Shown: one piece after another, positions 9,215-17,565 of the stretch
Layout of the letters: each line of letters starts with the position of its first letter
Position numbering within the stretch: position 1 is the first letter of the stretch
DNA from: Rubrivirga marina
GTDB taxonomy: Bacteria; Bacteroidota; Rhodothermia; Rhodothermales; Rubricoccaceae
DNA length: 64,000 nucleotides
Reading direction: 5' to 3'
NCBI RefSeq assembly: GCF_002283365.1
Contig: NZ_MQWD01000001.1
Location: 745,694 to 809,693 of the forward strand
The notes under the pieces: generated by a model
The model's input: only the letters and a program-made list of their open reading frames with translations
Database searches by the model: none
Told to the model about the DNA's origin: nothing
Translations under genes and position numbers: made by a program

Positions 9215-10054
9215 ATGACCTTCCCCCGGTTCTCTGGCATGCGCCCCTGCCTGCTCCTCCTCGCCCTCGTCCTCGCGACCGCCCCGGCCGCCCAGGTCAA
9301 CGTCGGCGCCGGCGGCTACGCCGTCGAGTACGCCCTCGGCGACAACGCGCCCGCCTACACGTTCGACAGCGACGTGTACGCCGCCGGGTTCTACAGCGCC
9401 ACCGGCTTGTTCCATGTGTTCTATGGGACCGACGTCCAACCCTCGGCGGCGGAGGGCGACTCGACCAAGGCGAGCGCGCTCGGCGCCGACCTCGCCTCGG
9501 CGGGCCGCCTCCCGATCGCGACACTGGGCGAGGACGTCACGGTGAACCTGTTCGTGCCTCTCGGGGTCGAGCTCGGCTACCGGTACTTCCGCGTGGAGCC
9601 CTCACTGGCGGACGGCGTCGAGCCCGACGAGGACGATATCGAGACGCTCCACCTCGGGCTGGCCGCGCTCCGCGTTGGCGGCGGCGCCGAGGCCGAAGTC
9701 CCGCTCGAAGGGCTCCCCCTCGCCAGTGCCCTCACCGGCTCGGCGTCCCTGACACTCGGCGCCGGCGCCCGGGCCGACTTCGACCCGCTCGAGGCCAGCA
9801 ACCAGCTCGGCGGCGCCGAGGGCGATGGGGTCGATGCGTACGGCCTCCGCACGAGCACGCTCACCTTGCAGGCCAAGCTCGACGGCGTCCTCGGCACGGA
9901 CCTCGGCGCCATCCTCGGCTACACGCTTCGGACCACGCGTACCGACTCGACCCCGCTCGAATCCGTGGGCGACCTCGTCGGCGTGGTCACCGAGGCCAGC
10001 GACTACACGCAGCTCGATCGGCTCCACCTCGTCCGGGTCGGGGTCCTGTTCTAG
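9215..10054 (+). CDS. Secreted or outer-membrane beta-barrel-like protein, function unknown
   Basis: I do not recognise a family. The 279-residue product starts at the ATG at 9215; a second in-frame ATG at 9239 gives a tighter signal peptide, MRPCLLLLALVLATAPAAQ. The mature part is rich in Gly, Thr and alternating hydrophobic stretches. It ends LHLVRVGVLF, a terminal aromatic residue on a beta-strand pattern typical of proteins inserted by the Bam machinery. A small outer-membrane barrel or a soluble beta-rich exported protein would both fit. It follows the leucine-rich-repeat gene on the same strand after a 198-bp gap containing repeats. Confidence 0.7.
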   Translation: MTFPRFSGMRPCLLLLALVLATAPAAQVNVGAGGYAVEYALGDNAPAYTFDSDVYAAGFYSATGLFHVFYGTDVQPSAAEGDSTKASALGADLASAGRLPIATLGEDVTVNLFVPLGVELGYRYFRVEPSLADGVEPDEDDIETLHLGLAALRVGGGAEAEVPLEGLPLASALTGSASLTLGAGARADFDPLEASNQLGGAEGDGVDAYGLRTSTLTLQAKLDGVLGTDLGAILGYTLRTTRTDSTPLESVGDLVGVVTEASDYTQLDRLHLVRVGVLF

Positions 10055-10129
10055 CCTGCCGGTCTAGCCGTCCAGAGTTCAAACCTCTTCCATGCCACGT
10101 TCCATGCCCTCCACGTTCTGCTGGTCTCG

Positions 10130-11281
10130 GTGCCCGGCTGTGACCTCATCGAACCAAGCGGTACCTCCCCGGACGCCGAGCCCTCCGACAGCCAAGAGAT
10201 CGGGCTGGCGGTCGTAGAAAACGCTCCGGAGTCACCACTTGTCGTCGTTCATCCGGACGGCTCCTATGCGGCTCCCATCTTCGACCCCGATTCGGGGGTG
10301 CTCACGGGCGGCACGTTTGTCGCACCGGACAGCACCACCACCACAGTCCTCTTCGGCGAAGATGGGCTCCCCCAGACACTTCACGCGCAGGGGGCAGTCC
10401 TCGCGTTCGCGAACTACCGGCCCGGCCTCGTCGACGTGGCCTTGCTTCTCCCGAATGGGGAGATGTCGTTTCAGCGCGATGTCGACATCGCGGAGATCAA
10501 CCTCAGCGATCTCACCGACGGCTTAGCGAACGGCCTCCGCGTCAGCGCCGACGTTGACGTCACCGCGGCCGTCGTGACGTTCGCCAGAGCGACCTCCGCG
10601 GCCGTTGCCCTGGCGACGGCCGCCGTCGCAGCGGTCAATGGAGCCGCCGTGGGATTCGCGTCCCTGACATGGGATGCGGGCCTCGCAGGGACGGCCATCC
10701 GCATCTATAACGCGACCACGGACTGGGCCCAATGCTTGGGGATGAACGCCGTCGCGTGCGGAGTCGCCCTCGTCGATACCGCCTTGCTCGCGTACGATTC
10801 GGCCACGTCGGAGAGGCTGCGCGATCTGGTGCTCACTATGCTGGCGGCGCTCGACACGGGGTCGGGTGACGTACAGGTCACGCTAAAGTGGACGAACACG
10901 GCCGACCTCGACCTCTACGTTTCGGATCCGACCGGGGAGACGATCTACTACGGGCAACCGACCTCAAGCTCCGGAGGCCAGCTCGACGTTGACGACACTG
11001 ACGGCGAGGGGCCCAAGAACGTTTTCTGGCCCACAGGGCAGGCACCGAGAGGGACTTACGCGGTCTCCGTTGATCACTATTCGGGGCCGAGCCCAGCGTC
11101 GTTCACCGTGCTCGTGCAGGCGTTTGGGCACACCCGGACCTTCTCCGGCTCGGTCGCTAATGGCGAGAGGGTATTCGTCACGGCGTTCTCGCCCGACGGG
11201 ATCGCCCGCCAGTCTGCCAGGGCACTTAGGGTCCGCTCTCGCCCCGCACAGCCCGGGCTGAAAGTGGCCGGACCGTTCTGA
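10130..11281 (+). CDS. YfaP-like (DUF2135-type) lipoprotein with probable frameshifted signal peptide
   Basis: The only usable start in this frame is GTG at 10130, which opens directly in a lipobox-like segment (VPGCDLIEPSG). Upstream, the frame without a start codon reads HVLLVSVPGC, while two ATGs (10092, 10104) lie in another frame. One extra C in the CCC at 10107-10109 would join them into a normal lipoprotein signal. The body has an Ala/Val-rich hydrophobic segment (about residues 145-180) and a C-terminal domain resembling YfaP/DUF2135 (WTNTADLDLYVSDPTGE and GPKNVFWPTGQAPRGTYAVS). It is probably exported; its role is unknown. Either the start is missed by a sequencing indel or the gene is recently damaged. 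Confidence 0.75.
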   Translation: MPGCDLIEPSGTSPDAEPSDSQEIGLAVVENAPESPLVVVHPDGSYAAPIFDPDSGVLTGGTFVAPDSTTTTVLFGEDGLPQTLHAQGAVLAFANYRPGLVDVALLLPNGEMSFQRDVDIAEINLSDLTDGLANGLRVSADVDVTAAVVTFARATSAAVALATAAVAAVNGAAVGFASLTWDAGLAGTAIRIYNATTDWAQCLGMNAVACGVALVDTALLAYDSATSERLRDLVLTMLAALDTGSGDVQVTLKWTNTADLDLYVSDPTGETIYYGQPTSSSGGQLDVDDTDGEGPKNVFWPTGQAPRGTYAVSVDHYSGPSPASFTVLVQAFGHTRTFSGSVANGERVFVTAFSPDGIARQSARALRVRSRPAQPGLKVAGPF

Positions 11282-11294
11282 CCTCGGGCTCCGA

Positions 11295-11324
11295 CCGCCG
11301 CCGCCCCACGTCGGACGGCGGCGG
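11295..11324 (+). terminator. Hairpin after the YfaP-like gene
   Basis: CCGCCGCCG and CGGCGGCGG pair around a 12-nt loop, 14 bp after the stop codon. No T tract is present. Confidence 0.5.
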
Positions 11325-11513
11325 CTGGGCCAGCAGAAGATCGCGTAGGAGGTTGAGGAACTGGGCTTCGCTGGCGAGGGCGCCGACTCGATGGCATGCA
11401 CCTCGCTCGCCTAGCTGCCCCGACGGCCCGACAGCGCCGAACAAATCGTGTGATCCCATGATGTGGGCAGCCTGTGCGGCGGCCGATTCTGTTAGCGGCT
11501 CACTGGGGACCCT

Positions 11514-11559
11514 CCCTTCCCCTCCGGGGCCGGCCTTTTCTGTGGTGGGAACGGGCCGG
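11514..11559. repeat. Copy 2 of the CCCTTCCCCT/GTGGTGGGAA repeat
   Basis: CCCTTCCCCT (11514-11523) and GTGGTGGGAACGGGCCGG (11542-11559) match copy 1 at 9094-9145, with one mismatch in the second block. The spacer differs in length and sequence. Confidence 0.45.
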
Positions 11560-11571
11560 TCCTCCGGCGTC

Positions 11572-11609
11572 GAGGCCGCCGACCCCAGCTGTACGGGGCC
11601 GGCGGCCTC
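11572..11609 (-). terminator. Long hairpin downstream of metK
   Basis: GAGGCCGCCG-A-CCCC and GGGG-C-CGGCGGCCTC pair over 15 positions with one A-C mismatch and an 8-nt loop. It lies 21 bp after the metK stop. The outer sequence (GAGGCC...GGCCTC) resembles the dispersed palindrome family. Confidence 0.6.
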
Positions 11610-11629
11610 ACGTGTTCAGGAGGGCTCGG

Positions 11630-12844
<1,215 letters not shown>

Positions 12845-13101
12845 GGGAAACGCAACGGGAGGACGTGGGCGACGAAGGTAGCGGCACCCCGTCCGCCTCG
12901 GCGTCGGATTCGCCCCCCTGCCGATGGCCTCAACCGCGTCTTCCGGGAATCTGCGGCGGGGGGCGTGCGTAAGGAGGGCCGCCACCGCCCCGTCCGGCCC
13001 CTCGGACCGCCGGGCCGATTGCCCGCCCCGGCCGGCTGGCGTAGCTTTCCCGCCCTCATGGCGCCGTTTCGCGCCCGCCCCCTCTACCCGACCCACCCCC
13101 C

Positions 13102-13347
13102 ATGGCCGCCGAGTCCACCGAACAGCGCATCAAGGAGATCATCGTCGAGAAGCTCGGCGTCGACCAAGCCGACATCACGCGCGAGGCCTCGTTCACCAAC
13201 GACCTTGGCGCGGACTCCCTCGACACCGTCGAGCTCATCATGGAGTTCGAGAAAGAGTTCGACATGACCATCCCCGACGAAGACGCCGAGAACATCGCCA
13301 CCGTCGGCGACGCCATCGACTACGTCGAGGCCAACAAGGAAGGCTAG
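13102..13347 (+). CDS. acpP: Acyl carrier protein
   Basis: This is an 81-residue acidic helical protein with the phosphopantetheine attachment site Ser39 in [16 protein letters not shown]. It carries growing acyl chains in fatty-acid synthesis. Length and motif are canonical. fabF follows 107 bp downstream on the same strand, the usual pairing. Confidence 0.98.
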   Translation: MAAESTEQRIKEIIVEKLGVDQADITREASFTNDLGADSLDTVELIMEFEKEFDMTIPDEDAENIATVGDAIDYVEANKEG

Positions 13348-13454
13348 CGTTCTCGTCGGCCCTTCGCTCTGAGTCTCTTGCCGGCGGGGCGCCCCACAGC
13401 GCACCGCCGGTTTTGTATCGCGCCGCGTCCGCGGCGCCCGCTCGCCCCTCCCCC

Positions 13455-14717
13455 ATGTCGTTCTCCGACCGCCGCGTCGTTGTCACCGGCCTCGGCGCGA
13501 TCACGCCGCTCGGCCACTCGGTCCCCGCCTTCTGGGACGCCATGATGGAGGGCCAGAGCGGCGCCGGCCCCATCACCCACTTCGACGCCAGCGAGTACCC
13601 GACGCGGTTCGCCTGCGAGGTCTCCGACTTCGACCCCGGCGACTACCTCGACCGGAAGGAGGCCCGCCGGCTCGACCCGTTTGCCCAGTACGCCATCGTC
13701 GCCGCCGACGAGTCGCTCCGCGACGCCGGCATCGACACCGAGGCGCTCGACGCCGAGGAGAAGACGCGGATGGGCGTGGTGATGGGCTCCGGGATCGGCG
13801 GGATGAAGCTGTTCCAGGACCAGGTCGTGGAGTACGCCGAGCACGGGCCGCGCCGGCTCAGCCCGTTCTTCGTGCCGATGATGATTATCGACATGGCGCC
13901 CGGCCTGATCTCGATGCGCCACGGCCTCCACGGGCCGAACTACGCGACGGTCTCGGCCTGCGCGACCTCGAACAACGCGATCGGCGACGCCTGGATGGTC
14001 ATCAAGGCCGGCCTCGCCGACGTCATGGTGGCCGGCGGGACCGACGCGAGCATCACCGAGGTCGGCCTGGGCGGGTTCGGCAACATGAAGGCGCTCTCGA
14101 CCCAGAACGACGACCCGCTCCACGCCTCCCGTCCGTTCGACGCGGGCCGGGACGGGTTCGTGATGGGCGAGGGCGCCGGCTCGCTCGTCCTCGAGGACTA
14201 CGAGCACGCCAAGGCCCGAGGCGCCAAGATCTACGCCGAGGTCACCGGCCTCGGCATGTCGGCCGACGCCCACCACATCTCGGCCCCCCACCCCGAGGGG
14301 CTGGGCGCCAAGCTGGCCATGGAGCAGGCGCTCCAGACGGCCGGCGTCGCGCCCGAGGCCGTCGACTACCTCAACATGCACGGGACGAGCACCCCGCTCG
14401 GCGACGTGGCCGAGACGAAGGCGATCAAGGCCGTCTTCGGCGAGCACGCCTACGACATGAACCTGTCGTCGACGAAGTCGATGACGGGCCACCTCCTCGG
14501 CGCCGCCGGCGCCGTGGAGGCCATCGCCTCGATCCTCGCCATCACGAACGGCCGGATCCCGCCGACCATCAACTTCGAGACGCCGGACCCGGCCTGCGAC
14601 CTCAACTACACGTTCAACGAGCCCCAGGACCGCGACGTGAAGGTGGCGCTCTCGAACGCGTTCGGGTTCGGCGGGCACAACACGTGCGTCGTGTTCGAGA
14701 AGGTCGAGGACGAGTAG
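13455..14717 (+). CDS. fabF: 3-oxoacyl-[acyl-carrier-protein] synthase II
   Basis: The 420-residue condensing enzyme elongates acyl-ACP with malonyl-ACP. The start at 13455 gives the family N-terminus (RRVVVTGLGAITPLG). The catalytic triad is visible: Cys169 in VSACATSNNA, a His in NMHGTSTPLGD and a His in STKSMTGHLLGAAG. The C-terminal NAFGFGGHN loop is intact. It lies after acpP and probably shares its transcript. A GC hairpin (14742-14769) follows the stop. Confidence 0.97.
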   Translation: MSFSDRRVVVTGLGAITPLGHSVPAFWDAMMEGQSGAGPITHFDASEYPTRFACEVSDFDPGDYLDRKEARRLDPFAQYAIVAADESLRDAGIDTEALDAEEKTRMGVVMGSGIGGMKLFQDQVVEYAEHGPRRLSPFFVPMMIIDMAPGLISMRHGLHGPNYATVSACATSNNAIGDAWMVIKAGLADVMVAGGTDASITEVGLGGFGNMKALSTQNDDPLHASRPFDAGRDGFVMGEGAGSLVLEDYEHAKARGAKIYAEVTGLGMSADAHHISAPHPEGLGAKLAMEQALQTAGVAPEAVDYLNMHGTSTPLGDVAETKAIKAVFGEHAYDMNLSSTKSMTGHLLGAAGAVEAIASILAITNGRIPPTINFETPDPACDLNYTFNEPQDRDVKVALSNAFGFGGHNTCVVFEKVEDE

Positions 14718-14741
14718 GCCCGCTCCGTTCGAGTTCCGCGG

Positions 14742-14769
14742 GGGCGGTGGGCGATGGCCTGCCGCCCCG
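14742..14769 (+). terminator. Hairpin after fabF
   Basis: GGGGCGG (14742-14748) and CCGCCCC (14763-14769) pair around a 14-nt loop. GTGCTGTTT follows, giving a short T-containing tail. Confidence 0.45.
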
Positions 14770-14800
14770 TGCTGTTTCAGTCCCGCCACGGAGGTCCCGA

Positions 14801-14832
14801 GGCGGACCGCCCTCGGCGAGAGGGTCCGCCTA
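14801..14832. repeat. Hairpin upstream of the DUF819 gene
   Basis: AGGCGGACC and GGTCCGCCT are exact inverted arms separated by 14 nt, ending 28 bp before the DUF819 start. The arms resemble the flanks of the dispersed palindrome. Confidence 0.4.
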
Positions 14833-14860
14833 TCTTCGCGGCTCCCCTTCCCGACCGCGC

Positions 14861-16057
14861 ATGGACCCCGCCGAGGCCGCCCTCATCACCGAGCCCACCC
14901 AGGTCGCCGCCCTCCTAGCGGCCGTGCTCGCTGGCGTGTTCGCGCTCTCGCGCGTGGCCGCACTGGAGAAGCTGTTCGACGTCGTCCCGCCGGTGATCTG
15001 GGCGTACTTCGTGCCCATGCTCCTCACGACGGCAGGCGTGACGCCGGCCTCGAACCCGGCCTACGACTGGTTCAGCTACGTGCTGCTCCCGTTCGCGCTG
15101 TTCCTGCTGATGATCACGATCGACCTCCGCGCGATCTTCAGCCTCGGGCCCCTCGCGCTGGCGATGATGCTCGTCGGCACGCTCGGCATCGTGATCGGCG
15201 GGCCCATCGCCTACCTCGCCGTCGGGCAGTTCATCGGTGACCCGGAGACGTGGAAGGGGATGGCCGCGCTCTCCGGCTCGTGGATCGGCGGCACGGCCAA
15301 CATGCTGGCGCTCAAGGAGTCGGTCGGGCTGAGCGACGCCGGGCTCGCACCGATCATCGTCGTCGACACGGTCGTGGGCTACGGGTGGATGGCGGTCCTC
15401 CTGTTCCTCTCGGGCTACCAGGCCCGGTTCGACCGCTGGGTCGGCGCCGACACGGCGGCCATCGACCGCGTCAACGCCACGCTCCAGGCCATGGACACCT
15501 CGCGGCGACCGTCGACGACGGCGACCGTGGCCATGATCGTCGGCCTCGGCTTCGGCGCGGCCGTCCTCTCGCGCGTGCTCGGCGGGCTGCTCCCCACGCT
15601 CGGCGACCCCACGATCATCTCGGGCGGGACGTGGGCCGTCCTCCTCGCCGTCACGGCCGGGCTCGCCCTCTCGTTCACGCCGATGCGCCAGCTCGAGCCC
15701 GACGGCGCCAGCCGGATCGGGTTCGCCGCGCTCTACCTGCTCCTCACGTCGATCGGCGCGACGGCCGACCTCGCCGCCGTCCTCCAGGCGCCGTCCTACC
15801 TCCTGATGGGCGTCGTCTGGCTGGCCGTCCACATCAGCCTCCTGTTCCTCGCGGCGAAGCTGCTCAAGGCCCCACTCTTCTTCGTGGCGACGGGCTCGAT
15901 GGCGAACGTGGGGGGGGCCGCCTCGGCGCCGATCGTGGCCGGGGTGTACCTCCCCGCGATGGCGCCCGTCGGCCTGCTGATGGCCGTGGCCGGCTACGTC
16001 CTGGGCATCTACGCCGCCCTCGGCTGCGCCTGGATGCTCGGTCAGCTGGGCGGGTGA
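14861..16057 (+). CDS. DUF819 family multi-pass membrane protein
   Basis: The 398-residue integral membrane protein has about ten hydrophobic segments and matches the DUF819/YjcL family (WAYFVPMLLTTAGV, GSWIGGTANMLALKE, FVATGSMANVGGAASAPI). I chose the ATG at 14861; the frame runs further upstream, through fabF-terminal and intergenic sequence that does not look coding. The repeated Gly/Asn-rich GGTAN and MANVGG segments recall ion- or solute-coupled transporters, but no substrate is known for the family. It converges on the LexA-like gene with a bidirectional hairpin between them. Confidence 0.88.
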   Translation: MDPAEAALITEPTQVAALLAAVLAGVFALSRVAALEKLFDVVPPVIWAYFVPMLLTTAGVTPASNPAYDWFSYVLLPFALFLLMITIDLRAIFSLGPLALAMMLVGTLGIVIGGPIAYLAVGQFIGDPETWKGMAALSGSWIGGTANMLALKESVGLSDAGLAPIIVVDTVVGYGWMAVLLFLSGYQARFDRWVGADTAAIDRVNATLQAMDTSRRPSTTATVAMIVGLGFGAAVLSRVLGGLLPTLGDPTIISGGTWAVLLAVTAGLALSFTPMRQLEPDGASRIGFAALYLLLTSIGATADLAAVLQAPSYLLMGVVWLAVHISLLFLAAKLLKAPLFFVATGSMANVGGAASAPIVAGVYLPAMAPVGLLMAVAGYVLGIYAALGCAWMLGQLGG

Positions 16058-16064
16058 GTTCAGG

Positions 16065-16108
16065 GTTCAGAGTTCGTCGGTAGCAGCGACACGCGCCGAA
16101 CGCTGAAC
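16065..16108. terminator. Bidirectional hairpin between convergent genes
   Basis: GTTCAGAGTTCG (16065-16076) and CGAACGCTGAAC (16097-16108) pair with one mismatch around a 20-nt loop. It sits between the DUF819 stop and the lexA-like stop. Confidence 0.5.
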
Positions 16109-16122
16109 TTCCCCGTCTGCAC

Positions 16123-16812
16123 TTACCCCAGCGCCCGCATCACCGCGAGCGCCCGGCCGAGGACGAAGTACTCCGGGTCGTCGGGGCGGACCGTCTCGTC
16201 GGCGTAGGTCCGGTCGGCGGCGCGGAAGTGGAGCCGGTCGTTGACGACCTCGAACTGGCGGACCACCACGTGGTCGTAGAACAGGACCGCGGCCATCGCC
16301 CCGTTCGGGACGTCTCGCCAGTCCCGCTCCTCGACCACCACGAGGTCGCCCTTCCGAACGCCGGCCCCGTTCATCCCGTCGTCGCCGACGCGGACGCCGA
16401 GGCAGTCGTCGAGGTCGACGTCGTCGGGGAGCAGCGCGGGGTCGACGAGGAGCGGACGGCGCGAGCGCGGGAGCGGGTGGTCGGCCGTCTCCGACGTCAT
16501 CATCCGCGCCCGCCGCCCGACGCCCTCCTTCAGCTTGAGCATGAGGACGCCGGGGGGTTCGTCGGCGTCGTAGCCCCGCTCCTCATCGACGAGCTCGATG
16601 CCGCGCGCCTCGTGCTTCGTCCGCGTGATGTAGCCCTTCTCCTCCAAGACCACGAGCATCTTGTAGACGCCGTTCGTCGACTTGATGCCGAGGCTCTGAC
16701 CGATCTCCTTGATCGTCGGCGGCTTCCCGTTGCGGCGGACGTACGTGCGCAGGAATTCGTAGACCTGGTTCTGCCGCTCGGTCAGGGCGGGGCGGGCGGA
16801 GGAGGCGGGCAT
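16123..16812 (-). CDS. LexA-like repressor with inactivated self-cleavage domain
   Basis: The 229-residue protein keeps the LexA winged helix (residues 9-75: LTERQNQVYEFLRTYV, KPPTIKEIGQSLGIKSTNGV) and the S24 peptidase fold (VDPALLPDD to the C-terminus). Against E. coli LexA, the catalytic Ser119 position is Gly146 (RVGDDGMNGAG), the catalytic Lys156 position is Arg185 (VVVRQF), and no Ala-Gly cleavage bond is present in residues 85-120. It therefore should not self-cleave on RecA activation and is probably a stable DNA-binding regulator. It is divergent from mraZ; two identical palindromes in the gap are its likely operators. Fold call is firm; the regulatory role is inferred. Confidence 0.9.
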   Translation of the reverse strand: MPASSARPALTERQNQVYEFLRTYVRRNGKPPTIKEIGQSLGIKSTNGVYKMLVVLEEKGYITRTKHEARGIELVDEERGYDADEPPGVLMLKLKEGVGRRARMMTSETADHPLPRSRRPLLVDPALLPDDVDLDDCLGVRVGDDGMNGAGVRKGDLVVVEERDWRDVPNGAMAAVLFYDHVVVRQFEVVNDRLHFRAADRTYADETVRPDDPEYFVLGRALAVMRALG

Positions 16813-16856
16813 CGTGACGGAGGGGCTAGGGGATCTCCTGACGGCAAGCTAGCACG

Positions 16857-16872
16857 GTGAAATCATTTTCAC
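16857..16872. promoter_or_regulatory. Palindromic operator, copy 1
   Basis: GTGAAATCATTTTCAC has 6-bp inverted arms (GTGAAA/TTTCAC) and lies 45 bp upstream of the lexA-like start. An identical copy lies 32 bp away centre to centre, about three helical turns. Probable binding site of the LexA-like dimer, giving autoregulation. Confidence 0.7.
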
Positions 16873-16888
16873 CCGCCTCCCAAACAGG

Positions 16889-16904
16889 GTGAAATCATTT
16901 TCAC
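16889..16904. promoter_or_regulatory. Palindromic operator, copy 2
   Basis: This is an exact second copy of GTGAAATCATTTTCAC, in the same orientation as copy 1 and nearer to mraZ. It is AT-rich against a very GC-rich background. The pair is placed to control both divergent genes. Confidence 0.7.
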
Positions 16905-16958
16905 TTTTGGCCATTCAGAGGGCGTTTGGAGGTGAAGGCAGGTGAGGAACGACGGGAC

Positions 16959-16967
16959 TTATCCACA
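16959..16967 (+). promoter_or_regulatory. Perfect DnaA box upstream of mraZ
   Basis: TTATCCACA matches the DnaA consensus exactly. At this base composition I expect far less than one such 9-mer by chance in 64 kb. It stands alone, so it is a possible regulatory site and not an origin. Confidence 0.5.
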
Positions 16968-16998
16968 AAAACGGGCCGTTTGGGCCATTTTTGAGGGG

Positions 16999-17035
16999 GT
17001 GGGGTACTTTGGGGGAGCAGTGGGGAAAAGTGGGG
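16999..17035 (+). promoter_or_regulatory. MraZ-box direct repeats
   Basis: Four TGGGG repeats start at 17000, 17010, 17021 and 17031, a spacing of 10, 11 and 10 bp. Known MraZ operators are TGGGN repeats at 10-bp period upstream of mraZ. The array ends 50 bp before the mraZ start and overlaps a possible -7 element (TACTTTG, 17005-17011), which has a TTTG at 16979-16982 upstream. Confidence 0.75.
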
Positions 17036-17085
17036 AATCCGCCCCACAGCCTGGCGGCCCCTTCTGCGCACACACCCTCCCGGCC

Positions 17086-17538
17086 GTGGCCGGTTTTAAA
17101 GGACAAGCGGAGAACTCCATCGACGGGAAGGGCCGAATGCCCGTCCCGGCGAAGATGCGACGGGCGCTCAGCCCGGACGCCAAGGAGACCTTCGTGGCCA
17201 CCCGCGGGATCGAGCGCTGCGTCTTCCTCTACCCCCTCAACGTGTGGGAGGAGATCGAAGAGGCCGTCCGGGAAAAGAACCAGTTCGTCGCGGCCAACCG
17301 CGACTTCGTCCGGACCATCGCCATGTGGGCGGACGAACTCACGCTCGATGGGCAGGGACGCGTCGGGCTCCCGAAGAACCTCATCGACTTCGCCGGGCTG
17401 CAGACCGGGAGCAAGGCCCTCGTCATCGGGGCCTTCGACCGCATCGAGGTCTGGGACCCCGACGTGTTCCAGGCCCACCTCAACGACCAAGACGAGTCCT
17501 ACGAGTCGCTCGCGGAGCGAGTGATGGGCGGGATCTAA
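17086..17538 (+). CDS. mraZ: MraZ, transcriptional regulator of the dcw cluster
   Basis: I chose GTG at 17086 because it yields 150 residues with the family N-terminus (FKGQAENSIDGKGRMPVPAK); the frame stays open back to about 16942, but that would cover the control region. Two SwapAB/AbrB-like repeats are visible: DGKGRMPVPAKMRRAL and DGQGRVGLPKNLIDF. MraZ forms a ring and binds TGGGN repeats in its own promoter. Four such repeats lie just upstream. It is the first gene of the cluster and rsmH starts 27 bp after it. Confidence 0.95.
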   Translation: MAGFKGQAENSIDGKGRMPVPAKMRRALSPDAKETFVATRGIERCVFLYPLNVWEEIEEAVREKNQFVAANRDFVRTIAMWADELTLDGQGRVGLPKNLIDFAGLQTGSKALVIGAFDRIEVWDPDVFQAHLNDQDESYESLAERVMGGI

Positions 17539-17565
17539 CCCCCCGGAGATCCCACCTATGTATCC

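Larger units (their letters stand above)
11282..11629. other. Convergent intergenic region with two hairpins and a repeat copy
   Basis: This 348-bp gap between the YfaP-like gene (plus) and metK (minus) has no supported gene. It holds a hairpin directly after the plus-strand stop (11295-11324), copy 2 of the CCCTTCCCCT/GTGGTGGGAA repeat (11514-11559), and a long hairpin at 11572-11609 that serves metK. Confidence 0.6.

Noticed and set aside
12845-13096. Longer metK start at 13096
   Set aside because: The extra 84 residues are low-complexity and precede the invariant family N-terminus at 12844.
12845-13101. Possible SAM riboswitch upstream of metK
   Set aside because: I looked for paired elements on the minus strand and found no recognisable SAM-binding core.
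16905-17085. Replication origin suggested by the DnaA box upstream of mraZ
   Set aside because: Only one perfect box, no cluster, no dnaA or dnaN nearby. A regulatory role is more plausible.
16942-17085. Longer mraZ start at about 16942
   Set aside because: It would place the MraZ boxes inside the coding sequence and add 48 residues absent from the family.
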